From positions 1,922,001 to 1,986,000 of the forward strand of contig NZ_CP117849.1 in the NCBI RefSeq assembly GCF_026151165.2: a DNA stretch of 64,000 nt, given 5' to 3'. The first letter of the stretch is position 1. Every line of letters starts with the position of its first letter. The position numbers were made by a program, and so were the translations under genes. Of this stretch, positions 1 to 7,305 are shown one piece after another. The notes below the pieces were generated by a model. The model did no database searches and was not told where the DNA came from. It worked only from the letters and a program-made list of their open reading frames with translations. This DNA comes from Cryobacterium sp. SO2. GTDB taxonomy: Bacteria > Actinomycetota > Actinomycetes > Actinomycetales > Microbacteriaceae.

Positions 1-969
1 CACCCGGTGATCGAACCGCTGTTGCGGTACAAGAAGCTGGCCAGGCTGCTGAGCAACAACGGCTGGTTCTGGATGGAGAGCTGGATCGTGCGGGATCGCT
101 TCCACCCCGAGTACCTGCCCGGTGGCGTGGTGACCGGGCGGTGGGCGACCAGGGGAGGCGGTGCGCTGCAGCTGCCCCGGCAGGTGCGCGGGGCCGTGGT
201 CGCCGACGAGGGCTGGACCTTCGTCGTGGCGGATGCCGCTCAACTTGAGCCGCGCATCCTGGCCGCGCTCTCGCGGGACACCGACATGGCTGCAGCCGGA
301 CGCGGCACCGACCTGTACGCCGGCATCGTGGCGAGCGGCGTCGTCGAAACCCGTGCGCACGCCAAGGTGGCCATGCTCGGGGCGATGTACGGTGCAACGT
401 CGGGGGAGAGCGGGCGGCTGCTGCCCCGATTGGCGCGCGCGTATCCGCGCGCCCTGGCTCTGACCGAGGCCGCCGCCAGAACCGGGGAACGCGGCGACGT
501 GGTGAGCACCAGGCTCGGGCGGTCCTCGCCCCGCCCCGGCGCCGCCTGGCAGGACGACCAGGGCAGGGCCTCTGAGGCCGGTGCGACGGCCGGCGACGAG
601 CGCCGCGCCCGCAGCCAGGCCAGGGACTGGGGCCGGTTCACGCGTAACTTCATTGTGCAGGGCAGCGCGGCCGAGTGGGCCCTGTGCTGGATGGCCGAGA
701 TCCGGAAGGGGCTGTGGGAGCTGCCCGCTGCGGCCGACGCCGACGGGGAGCGTGGCGAGAGCCGGTCGAACCCGTTCGCGGCCGCCCCGCACCTGGTGTT
801 CTTCCTGCACGACGAGGTCATCGTGCACACTCCGGCGGCGCTGGCGGATCAGGTCGCGGCCGTGGTCACGGCGGCGGCGGCGACGGCCGGCCGGTTGCTC
901 TTCGGCGACTTCCCGGTCGACTTCCCGCTCACCTGCGTGATCGTGGACAGCTACGCCGACGCGAAGTAG
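1..969 (+). CDS. Stand-alone DNA polymerase I-type polymerase (bifunctional 3'-5' exonuclease/DNA polymerase), 3' part
   Basis: The reading frame is open from the first base, so the 5' end lies outside the window and only the polymerase half is seen. Family A motifs appear in order: motif A DAAQLEPR (bases 230-255), an O-helix-like segment with the R-x3-K spacing (RAHAK) followed by GAMYG (about 350-395), and motif C HDEV (about 810). In actinobacteria a protein of this type carries a 3'-5' exonuclease domain and lacks the 5' nuclease of true PolA; that part is not visible here. The residue at the position of E. coli Phe762 reads Leu. A repair or gap-filling role is inferred. The stop abuts the stop of the convergent padR gene with no gap. 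Confidence 0.85.
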   Translation, partial: HPVIEPLLRYKKLARLLSNNGWFWMESWIVRDRFHPEYLPGGVVTGRWATRGGGALQLPRQVRGAVVADEGWTFVVADAAQLEPRILAALSRDTDMAAAGRGTDLYAGIVASGVVETRAHAKVAMLGAMYGATSGESGRLLPRLARAYPRALALTEAAARTGERGDVVSTRLGRSSPRPGAAWQDDQGRASEAGATAGDERRARSQARDWGRFTRNFIVQGSAAEWALCWMAEIRKGLWELPAAADADGERGESRSNPFAAAPHLVFFLHDEVIVHTPAALADQVAAVVTAAAATAGRLLFGDFPVDFPLTCVIVDSYADAK

Positions 970-1575
970 TCAGGCGGCACCGGAGCCCGTCAGCGTCGGC
1001 CGGCGGCCGCGTCTGGGCCGCACCAGGCTCAACTCGCGGTGCAGTCGGTTACCGGCTGGGCTCTGCACCAGGTCACTGACGCTGTCGAGCCAGGAGACGG
1101 CCGCGAGGGCCTGAGCACTGTCGGCCACGGCGCTCAGCGCTGACTGGCCACTCGCGGCGTGGCCACCGACTGCTCCGCCACTGTCCGCTCCTCCACTGTC
1201 CGAGGCCCTGATCGACCAGGCCTCACGGTACTGCCGGATGATCACGGTGAGGTCGATATGCGGCAGCGACGACGCAATCAACACCCTCTCGAGCATCTCA
1301 TCCCAGTCATCGCCCGTCGGACTGGACGTGGCGTGCAGCCAGTCCATCGCCTCTGCCCGACCAACGACGGTCAGCCGGTACAGGGGCAGCCCGTCCGGGG
1401 TGCTCCCCGCTGACTCGACGACGCCCTGCCCGGTGAGGCGCTCCAGGGTGCTGTAGATCTGGCCCACATTGACGCTCCGGCGTCCGGCCGTTCGAGCCTG
1501 GAGCTCGCCGTGCAGCTGGAAGCCGTAGGCCGGCCCCATTGTGAGGATCGCCAGGAGTGAGCTGCGCACGGACAC
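970..1575 (-). CDS. PadR family transcriptional regulator
   Basis: About 201 residues. The N-terminus has the PadR winged-helix pattern (ILTMGPAYGFQLHGEL, then NVGQIYSTLERLTGQGVV and a DGLPLYRLT wing), followed by a variable C-terminal dimerisation region. I chose the GTG at 1575 because GGAGG lies 5 nt upstream; an ATG at 1611 is in frame but lacks a ribosome site and would overlap AT-rich promoter DNA. PadR proteins usually repress their own gene and a neighbouring transporter or stress gene, but no obvious target lies beside it; the divergent gene is DUF3145. Ligand unknown. Confidence 0.82.
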   Translation of the reverse strand: MSVRSSLLAILTMGPAYGFQLHGELQARTAGRRSVNVGQIYSTLERLTGQGVVESAGSTPDGLPLYRLTVVGRAEAMDWLHATSSPTGDDWDEMLERVLIASSLPHIDLTVIIRQYREAWSIRASDSGGADSGGAVGGHAASGQSALSAVADSAQALAAVSWLDSVSDLVQSPAGNRLHRELSLVRPRRGRRPTLTGSGAA

Positions 1576-1612
1576 GGGGCCTCCGATAGTAAAGATATAC
1601 CGAATATACATA
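1576..1612 (-). promoter_or_regulatory. padR promoter and possible operator
   Basis: A short AT-rich island in otherwise GC-rich DNA. It contains the hexamer ATATAC twice with a 9-bp period (plus strand, about 1595-1609) and -10-like TATATT/TATATC on the minus strand, followed by GGAGG. A self-binding site is inferred from position only. Confidence 0.4.
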
Positions 1613-1799
1613 ATTCAGGGTCGTATCTCCAACCGGCCGCTCATTGCGATTTCCCGGGCTGGTGGGGCATAATTCAGCTAATACCGCTCCGCCGGATCGT
1701 GTTCCGCGGATTCCGGGTTGTTGCATCGAAAGTTGGTGCATGGTTCGAGAACGTTGGGGAAGACGCACCTCGAACAACATCCAGGGAACGGAGAACACG

Positions 1800-2321
1800 A
1801 TGACGGCACCCCACACTCGTCTGGCACCGGCAGCACGGGGAGTTTTGTATGTGCACTCGTCCCCGCGCGCCCTCTGCGCGCACGTCGAGTGGGCGGCGAG
1901 TCGTGCCCTGGGTGAACCGGTCAGTTTCGACTGGAGCGAGCAGCCCGTGCTTTCGGGCGCCCAGCGTGCCGAGTTCTTCTGGGAAGGCCCGGCAGGCACG
2001 GGGGCGGCCCTGACCTCGGCGCTTCTGGGCTGGGATCACCTGCGCTTCGAAGTCACAGAGGACCCGGGACCGGGGCGTGACGGCGGCCGCTGGCTGCACA
2101 CCCCGGCGCTGGGCATCCACTTCGCCCAAACCGACACCGCCGGAAACATCGTGCTGCCGGAGGACCGCCTGCGGGCGGCCATCGCGGCGGCCGGGACGGA
2201 CACGGTGGCACTGCACCGTGAACTCCATGCCGCTCTCGGGCAGGCGTGGGACGACGAGCTGGATGTCTTCAGGCACGCGAGCGACTTCACCAGCGTCGTC
2301 TGGTTGCACAGGGTGGGCTGA
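1800..2321 (+). CDS. DUF3145 domain protein
   Basis: A 173-residue soluble protein starting MTAPHTRLAPAARGVLYVHSS and ending SVVWLHRVG, matching the actinobacterial DUF3145 family. The start is the ATG at 1800 with GGAACGGAG upstream; the frame is open further back to 1644 but that extension has no ribosome site. DUF3145 genes commonly sit next to the fab cluster in actinobacteria, as here, which hints at a link to lipid synthesis. No catalytic motif is recognisable and the function is unknown. It converges on fabF. Confidence 0.8.
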   Translation: MTAPHTRLAPAARGVLYVHSSPRALCAHVEWAASRALGEPVSFDWSEQPVLSGAQRAEFFWEGPAGTGAALTSALLGWDHLRFEVTEDPGPGRDGGRWLHTPALGIHFAQTDTAGNIVLPEDRLRAAIAAAGTDTVALHRELHAALGQAWDDELDVFRHASDFTSVVWLHRVG

Positions 2322-2344
2322 CCGGTCCCGGGGGACCGGTCAGC
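2317..2344. terminator. Hairpin between convergent DUF3145 gene and fabF
   Basis: A 12-bp perfect stem (GCTGACCGGTCC with its complement) and a 4-nt loop. It overlaps the DUF3145 stop codon and can serve both strands. No T-run follows on the plus strand. Confidence 0.55.
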
Positions 2345-2367
2345 CAGAACCGGCTGGGCCGAACGGG

Positions 2368-3603
2368 TTAGACCGAGCGGAACGCGACGACGGCGTTGTG
2401 GCCGCCGAAACCGAACGAGTTGCTGATCGCCAGGAGGTCCCCGGAGCCCAGGGCCCGCGGCGACGTGACGACGTCCAGCGGGATGGCCGGGTCCTGTTCG
2501 GTCAGGTTGATCGTCGGCGGAAGCATCCGCTCTGACAGGGCCTTGACGGTGAACAGAGCCTCGATCGCGCCGGCGCCACCGAGAAGGTGGCCGGTGGAGG
2601 CCTTCGTCGCGGAGACCGGGATGCCCCCGAGCAGGTCGCCGAAGACCCGCTTGAGAGCGTTGTACTCGGCGATGTCACCGACCGGGGTGCTCGTGGCGTG
2701 CGCGTTGATGTGGGAGACATCGGACAGATCTGCGCCTGCGTTGCGAATGGTCTCGATCATGGCCCGGGCCGCAGCGGACCCCTCGGGGTCTGGAGCGGTG
2801 ATGTGGTACGCGTCGCTGGTGATCGACCCGCCGAGGAGTTCGGCGTAGATGTGGGCTCCGCGTGCCAGGGCATGCTCTTCCGTCTCGATGACGAGGGCGG
2901 CCGCGCCCTCGCCGAGCACGAAACCGTCGCGGCTGATGTCGTAGGGGCGTGACGCTGTCGCCGGGTCATCGTTGCGCTTGGACAGCGCCTGCATGGCCGC
3001 GAACGAGGCGATCGGGAGGGGGTGGATGGCCGCTTCAGACCCGCCGGCGATGACGACGTCCGCGAGACCGGCCTGTAGCCGGTTGTAGGCGTTCACGAGG
3101 GACTCTGTGCTCGAGGCGCACGCTGAGACCACTGTGGTGATCCCGGCACGTGCGTGCAGGTCCATCCCGATCGCGGCTCCGGGGCCGTTCGGCATGAGCA
3201 TCGGCACCGTCATGGGCAGCACGCGCCGCGGGCCGCGTTCGCGCAGGGTGTCCCAGGCGTCCAGCAGGGTCCAGACGCCGCCGATGCCGGTTGCCCAGTC
3301 GACGGCGAGCCGCTCAGGCTCGACCTCCGGCATTCCGGCGTCGGCCCAGGCTTCGCGTCCGGCGATGAGCGCGAACTGGCTGGACGGGTCCAGCCGCTTG
3401 GTCTCGTGCCTGGCGAGAACCTCGATCGGACGCACCCTCGCCTGCGCGGCGAAGGTGATGGGGAGCTGGGTGCGCTCAACCCATTCGTAGTCGAGGGTGG
3501 AAGCGCCGGACTCGCCGGCGAGGAGGGCGTTCCAGGTGTCTGTGGCTGTGCCGCCGATGGGCGATGTGGCACCGAGGCCGGTGACAACGATTTTTTTGGT
3601 CAT
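2368..3603 (-). CDS. fabF: 3-oxoacyl-ACP synthase II
   Basis: 411 residues, normal length for KAS II. It condenses malonyl-ACP with a growing acyl-ACP in FAS II elongation. The catalytic Cys162 lies in VSACASSTES; the two active-site histidines are His302 (HATSTPVGD) and His339 (KASTGHLLGGAG); the C-terminal NSFGFGGHN signature is present. The ATG at 3603 has GGAGAG upstream. It is the last gene of fabD-fabH-acpP-fabF, separated from acpP by 127 bp that hold a strong hairpin, so its expression may be lower than that of acpP. This gene order matches the Streptomyces fab operon. Confidence 0.97.
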   Translation of the reverse strand: MTKKIVVTGLGATSPIGGTATDTWNALLAGESGASTLDYEWVERTQLPITFAAQARVRPIEVLARHETKRLDPSSQFALIAGREAWADAGMPEVEPERLAVDWATGIGGVWTLLDAWDTLRERGPRRVLPMTVPMLMPNGPGAAIGMDLHARAGITTVVSACASSTESLVNAYNRLQAGLADVVIAGGSEAAIHPLPIASFAAMQALSKRNDDPATASRPYDISRDGFVLGEGAAALVIETEEHALARGAHIYAELLGGSITSDAYHITAPDPEGSAAARAMIETIRNAGADLSDVSHINAHATSTPVGDIAEYNALKRVFGDLLGGIPVSATKASTGHLLGGAGAIEALFTVKALSERMLPPTINLTEQDPAIPLDVVTSPRALGSGDLLAISNSFGFGGHNAVVAFRSV

Positions 3604-3684
3604 AACAACGACTCTCCGTCAGAACGTGCGCGTGCGAGAACGTGCGCGAAGCGAGGTGGATACCCCGGTTGGAGCGTCCCTGGA

Positions 3685-3720
3685 GAACGGGCCGGCCGGC
3701 AGGAGCCGACCGGCCCGTTC
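3685..3720 (-). terminator. Hairpin after acpP, possible partial terminator before fabF
   Basis: Outer stem of 11 bp (GAACGGGCCGG with its complement) and an inner 4-bp stem closing an AGGA loop. It lies 10 nt past the acpP stop. Without a clear T-run it may stabilise the acpP message or attenuate read-through into fabF. Confidence 0.5.
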
Positions 3721-3730
3721 GGGCGTGGAC

Positions 3731-3979
3731 CTAGTCCTGGGCCTTGACGATGAACTCGACGGCGTCGCCGACGGTCTTGAGGTTCTTGACCTCTTCGTCG
3801 GGGATCTTGACGTCGAACTTTTCCTCAGCGTTGACGACGATGGTCATCATCGAGATGGAATCGATGTCCAGGTCGTCGGTGAACGACTTGTCCAGCTCAA
3901 CCGTGTCGGTTGCGATGCCCGTCTCGTCGTTGATGAGCTCGGCCAGGCCGGCAAGAACTTCTTCGGTGGACAATGCCAT
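3731..3979 (-). CDS. acpP: Acyl carrier protein
   Basis: 82 residues, acidic, with the phosphopantetheine attachment site in DLDIDSISMM (Ser41; the usual DSL reads DSI). It carries the growing acyl chain in FAS II. The start ATG at 3979 has AAGGAG 7 nt upstream. It follows fabH by 62 bp and precedes fabF. A much longer open frame over the same bases is only a read-through of an antisense-like frame. Confidence 0.97.
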   Translation of the reverse strand: MALSTEEVLAGLAELINDETGIATDTVELDKSFTDDLDIDSISMMTIVVNAEEKFDVKIPDEEVKNLKTVGDAVEFIVKAQD

Positions 3980-4041
3980 GTTGTTTCTCCTTGGGGGGTG
4001 TCTCGTTTGACCGAGACTCAGTTTAGAGGGACAGGGGGAGG

Positions 4042-5043
4042 CTACGGCAGCACAACTACTTGCGCGCCGTAAACCAGGCCGGCTCCGAAGCCGATCTGGA
4101 GGGCGAGACCGCCGCTGAGCTCGGGGTGTTCCTCGAGCAGGCGGTGGGTGGCGAGGGGGATCGACGCGGCCGAGGTGTTCCCGGTCGTGGCGATGTCGCG
4201 GGCGATGACCACGGACTGGGGCAGTTTGAGCTGCTTGGCGAACTCGTCCACGATGCGCATGTTCGCCTGGTGGGGGATGAACGCGGCCAGCTGGTCGGCG
4301 GTGATGCCCGCTGCGGCAAGGGTCTGCTTGGCGATCTTGGCCATGTCCCAGACGGCCCAGCGGAAGACGGTCTGGCCCTCCTGGCGGAGCGTGGGCCATT
4401 CCTTCTCGCCGCGGCGGTACTCCTGCAGGGTTCCGTTCATGCCGACGGCGTCCGCACGGCCGTCCGAGCCCCAGACCGAGGCTGAGATGCCCGGGTAGTC
4501 GCTCGGGCCGATCACCACGGCGCCGGCGCCGTCGCCGAGCAGGAACGAGATGCTCCGGTCGGTGCCGTCGACCATGTCGGAGAGCTTCTCGGCGCCGATG
4601 ACCAGCGCGTAGTGCGCTGCTCCGGACCTGATCAGGGCGTCGGCCTGGGCCACACCGTACGCGTAGCCGGCGCAGGCTGCGTTCAGGTCGAACGCGGCGG
4701 CCGGGACTGCACCGATCCGTTCGGCGAGGACGGCGGCCATCGACGGGGTCTGACGGCCATTGCTGATGGTGGCGATGATGATGGCATCGATCTGCGAGGC
4801 GTCGATGCCGCTCTTCTCGATTGCTTCGAGCGCGGCGGTGGTCGCCAGGTCGACGGCCTGCACGTCCTGGCTGGCGCGGGTCCGGGTGATGATCCCGGTG
4901 CGCTGCTGGATCCACTCGTCTGACGAGTCGATCGGACCGACCAGGTCGTCGTTGGGCACGACGAGGTCGCCGCGGGCGGCGCCGACGGCGAGGATTCTGG
5001 TGTACTGGGCGCCCTGCGACTGCAGGAGCTGTGGCTGTGTCAT
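4042..5043 (-). CDS. fabH: 3-oxoacyl-ACP synthase III
   Basis: 333 residues. It starts FAS II by condensing an acyl-CoA primer with malonyl-ACP; in actinobacteria branched primers are usual. The Cys-His-Asn triad is visible: Cys124 in NAACAGYAYG, His258 in IPHQANMRI and Asn289 in TTGNTSAAS. The ATG at 5043 (MTQPQLL) has GGAAGAG upstream; the frame is open to 5334 but there it overlaps fabD. Third position in the fab operon, 29 bp after fabD. Confidence 0.96.
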   Translation of the reverse strand: MTQPQLLQSQGAQYTRILAVGAARGDLVVPNDDLVGPIDSSDEWIQQRTGIITRTRASQDVQAVDLATTAALEAIEKSGIDASQIDAIIIATISNGRQTPSMAAVLAERIGAVPAAAFDLNAACAGYAYGVAQADALIRSGAAHYALVIGAEKLSDMVDGTDRSISFLLGDGAGAVVIGPSDYPGISASVWGSDGRADAVGMNGTLQEYRRGEKEWPTLRQEGQTVFRWAVWDMAKIAKQTLAAAGITADQLAAFIPHQANMRIVDEFAKQLKLPQSVVIARDIATTGNTSAASIPLATHRLLEEHPELSGGLALQIGFGAGLVYGAQVVVLP

Positions 5044-5072
5044 ACGTCTCTTCCGGTGGGGCTCTGGCTGAA

Positions 5073-5993
5073 TCAGGCCTGTTGGTCGATCAGATCGAAT
5101 GCGGCGGGCAGGTCGTCCGGGGTCTTGATGGCCACGCTGGGAATGCCCCGGAGGGCGCGCTTGGCGAGTCCGACGAGAGCACCGGCGGGGGCGACCTCGA
5201 TGATCCCGGTGACTCCGGCCTCGGCGAAGGCCTGCATGCACAGGTCCCACCGTACCGGGGACGAGACCTGGCCGACCAGCAGGTCGAGGAAGCCCGACCC
5301 GTCGGAGACCAGCGTGCCGTCCCGATTCGTCCACAGCGGAAGGGTGGGGTCGAGGGGGGAGAGAGTGCCGGCCACCTCGGCCAGGTGCTCCACGGCTGGA
5401 AGCATGTATCGGGTGTGGAACGCTCCAGCGACCTGGAGCGGAACGATGCGGGTCTTGGCCGGCGGGTCGGCGGCCAGCGCGGCGAGGGCGGTCAGTTCTC
5501 CGGCGACCACGATCTGTCCGCCGCCGTTGAAGTTGGCCGGTTGCAGGCCGAGTTCGGTGAGCCTGGCGAGCAGTTCGGCTTCGTCGCCGCCGAGGACGGC
5601 GCTCATTCCGGTGGGGACGAGGGCGGCTGCGGCCTTCATGGCCCGGCCGCGTTCGCCGACGAAGGTGAGCGCGTCTGCCGTGCTGAGAACGCCGGCGCCG
5701 GCGGCCGCAGTGATCTCGCCGACGGAGTGTCCGGCGATGCCGCCGATGGCGGCGCGGCGGCCGTCGGCGAAGAGGGCGTCGAGTGTCAGCAAGCCGGCGG
5801 CGACGATGAGGGGCTGGGCCACCGCGGTGTCGCGGATCGCGTCGGCGTCACCGACGGTTCCCGCCGAGATGAGGTCGGTGGACGATTGCTGCGACATGGT
5901 ACGCAGGTGCTCGGCGTACTCCGGGTTCTGCAACCAGGGTTCGAGGAATCCGGGCGTTTGTGAGCCCTGACCGGGACAGACGACAACAAGCAT
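5073..5993 (-). CDS. fabD: Malonyl-CoA:ACP transacylase
   Basis: 306 residues. It moves malonyl from CoA to ACP. PGQGSQ stands at the N-terminus, the catalytic Ser90 is in GHSVGE, the substrate-binding arginine is in the ERGRAM segment and the catalytic His193 is in GAFHTRYM. First gene of the fab operon; the upstream 104 bp before fasR should carry the operon promoter. The ATG at 5993 has AGGGA close by and GGGAG further upstream. Confidence 0.96.
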   Translation of the reverse strand: MLVVVCPGQGSQTPGFLEPWLQNPEYAEHLRTMSQQSSTDLISAGTVGDADAIRDTAVAQPLIVAAGLLTLDALFADGRRAAIGGIAGHSVGEITAAAGAGVLSTADALTFVGERGRAMKAAAALVPTGMSAVLGGDEAELLARLTELGLQPANFNGGGQIVVAGELTALAALAADPPAKTRIVPLQVAGAFHTRYMLPAVEHLAEVAGTLSPLDPTLPLWTNRDGTLVSDGSGFLDLLVGQVSSPVRWDLCMQAFAEAGVTGIIEVAPAGALVGLAKRALRGIPSVAIKTPDDLPAAFDLIDQQA

Positions 5994-6097
5994 TCCCTAA
6001 GTCTCCCAACTTGGAACGGACAGCGTGTGTGGACAATCTACCGACTCTTCGCAAGACCTTTGTGTGAATGCGCAAAGTGGGTGTGCGGCACGGACCG
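5994..6097 (-). promoter_or_regulatory. fab operon control region
   Basis: The gap between the fasR stop and fabD. On the minus strand a TAGATT -10-like hexamer lies about 45 nt before fabD. An imperfect inverted repeat, CTTTG-N10-CAAAG (6058-6077), is a weak candidate for the activator site. In Streptomyces FasR binds ahead of fabD; assigning this repeat to it is inference. Confidence 0.35.
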
Positions 6098-7297
6098 TCA
6101 GCGCCGCCGACTGGAGCCGTCGTGGTCGCTGATCGATCCGATGATCAGGGCGGCCTGGAGGATCAGTGCCTCCCTGGCGCCTGTGGCGTCGTATCCGATC
6201 ACCTCTGACACACGTTTGAGCCGGTAGCGCACGGTATTGGGATGCACGAACAGCTCCCGCGCGGTGGCCTCGAGGGATCGCCCGTTGTCGAGGTAGCACC
6301 ACAGTGTCGTCAGCAGTTCGGTCGAATGAGCCTGCAAGGGCCGGTAGATGCGGTGGATGAGGGTGGCGCGGGCGAGCGGGTCGCCGGCCAGGGCGCGTTC
6401 AGGCAGCAGGTCGTCGGCCTGAACCGGCCGCGGGGCATTCCGCCACGACCTGGCGACGGCGAAACCGGCCAGGGCGGCCTTGGCGCTCTTGGAGGCGTCG
6501 ACGAGGTTAGGCACCTCGTGACCGAGCACCAGATGGCCGGGGCCGAAACTCGGCTCCAGCTGCAGGGCGATGTCCATGAAACTGAGGGTCGCGCCGGCCG
6601 CCTCGTCGGACTCCGGGCCCTGCGGGTGCGCACGACCGATCACGAGGACCAGCCTGTTGCCCTGCACGCCGATGAGCACGTCGGCGGTCATGTGTCTGGC
6701 CGAGCGGCGCAGCTGGTCGACGTCGAGCATCTTGGGCGTTGTGCCCACCAGGACGCAGACCTCGCCGTGGCCGTGCCAGCCGAGAGCCGCGATGCGGCTG
6801 GGCAGCTCGTCGTCGTATTCGCCGCTGAGGATGGAGTCGACCACGAGCGCCTCGAGCCTGGCGTCCCACAGGCCGCGCGCCTCGGCGGCGCGGGCGTACA
6901 CATCCGCCGCGCCGAAGGCGATCTCGCGGGAGTACAGCAGGATCGCTTCGCGGAGGGTCTCTGAGCCGTCCTTGACCCGCTCCTCGACGACCTCGACTGT
7001 CACCCGGATGAGCTGCAGGGTCTGCTGCAGGCTCACCGAGCGCAGCAACTCCCGGGGGGCGGCACCGAAGACGTCGGCCGCGATCCACGGCGTGGACCGG
7101 GGGTCGTCGTACCAGGAGATGAAGGAGGTGATGCCGGCCTGGGCCACCAGGCCGACGGCGGACCGCCGCCCTGGTGGCATATCGCCATACCAGGGCAGCG
7201 TGTCCTCGAGTCGTTTCAGCGTCGCCGTGGACAACTCACCCGAAATCGTGCGCAACCAGGTGAGGGTTTGTTCCTTAGTCTTCGGCGCCGCTGCCAC
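6098..7297 (-). CDS. fasR: FasR-like activator of the fab operon (PucR-type C-terminal HTH)
   Basis: 399 residues starting at the GTG at 7297. The C-terminus carries the PucR-type helix-turn-helix (LEATARELFVHPNTVRYRLKRV). The long N-terminal part has no catalytic motif and is probably a ligand-sensing region. The gene directly precedes fabD, as fasR does in Streptomyces coelicolor, where the protein activates fabD-fabH-acpP-fabF; the mycobacterial FasR is an unrelated TetR protein. Its start is only 8 nt past the aceE stop, so it is probably translated from the aceE message as well. Orthology is inferred from domain and position. Confidence 0.85.
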   Translation of the reverse strand: MAAAPKTKEQTLTWLRTISGELSTATLKRLEDTLPWYGDMPPGRRSAVGLVAQAGITSFISWYDDPRSTPWIAADVFGAAPRELLRSVSLQQTLQLIRVTVEVVEERVKDGSETLREAILLYSREIAFGAADVYARAAEARGLWDARLEALVVDSILSGEYDDELPSRIAALGWHGHGEVCVLVGTTPKMLDVDQLRRSARHMTADVLIGVQGNRLVLVIGRAHPQGPESDEAAGATLSFMDIALQLEPSFGPGHLVLGHEVPNLVDASKSAKAALAGFAVARSWRNAPRPVQADDLLPERALAGDPLARATLIHRIYRPLQAHSTELLTTLWCYLDNGRSLEATARELFVHPNTVRYRLKRVSEVIGYDATGAREALILQAALIIGSISDHDGSSRRR

Positions 7298-7305
7298 GTC
7301 GTCGG

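Noticed and set aside
3731..4915. 394-codon frame ending in acyl carrier protein
   Set aside because: Only the last 82 residues match ACP, with their own ribosome site; the rest is the wrong frame of fabH.
6058..6077. CTTTG-N10-CAAAG as a firm FasR operator
   Set aside because: Short and weak repeat; kept only as a low-confidence remark in the control region entry.
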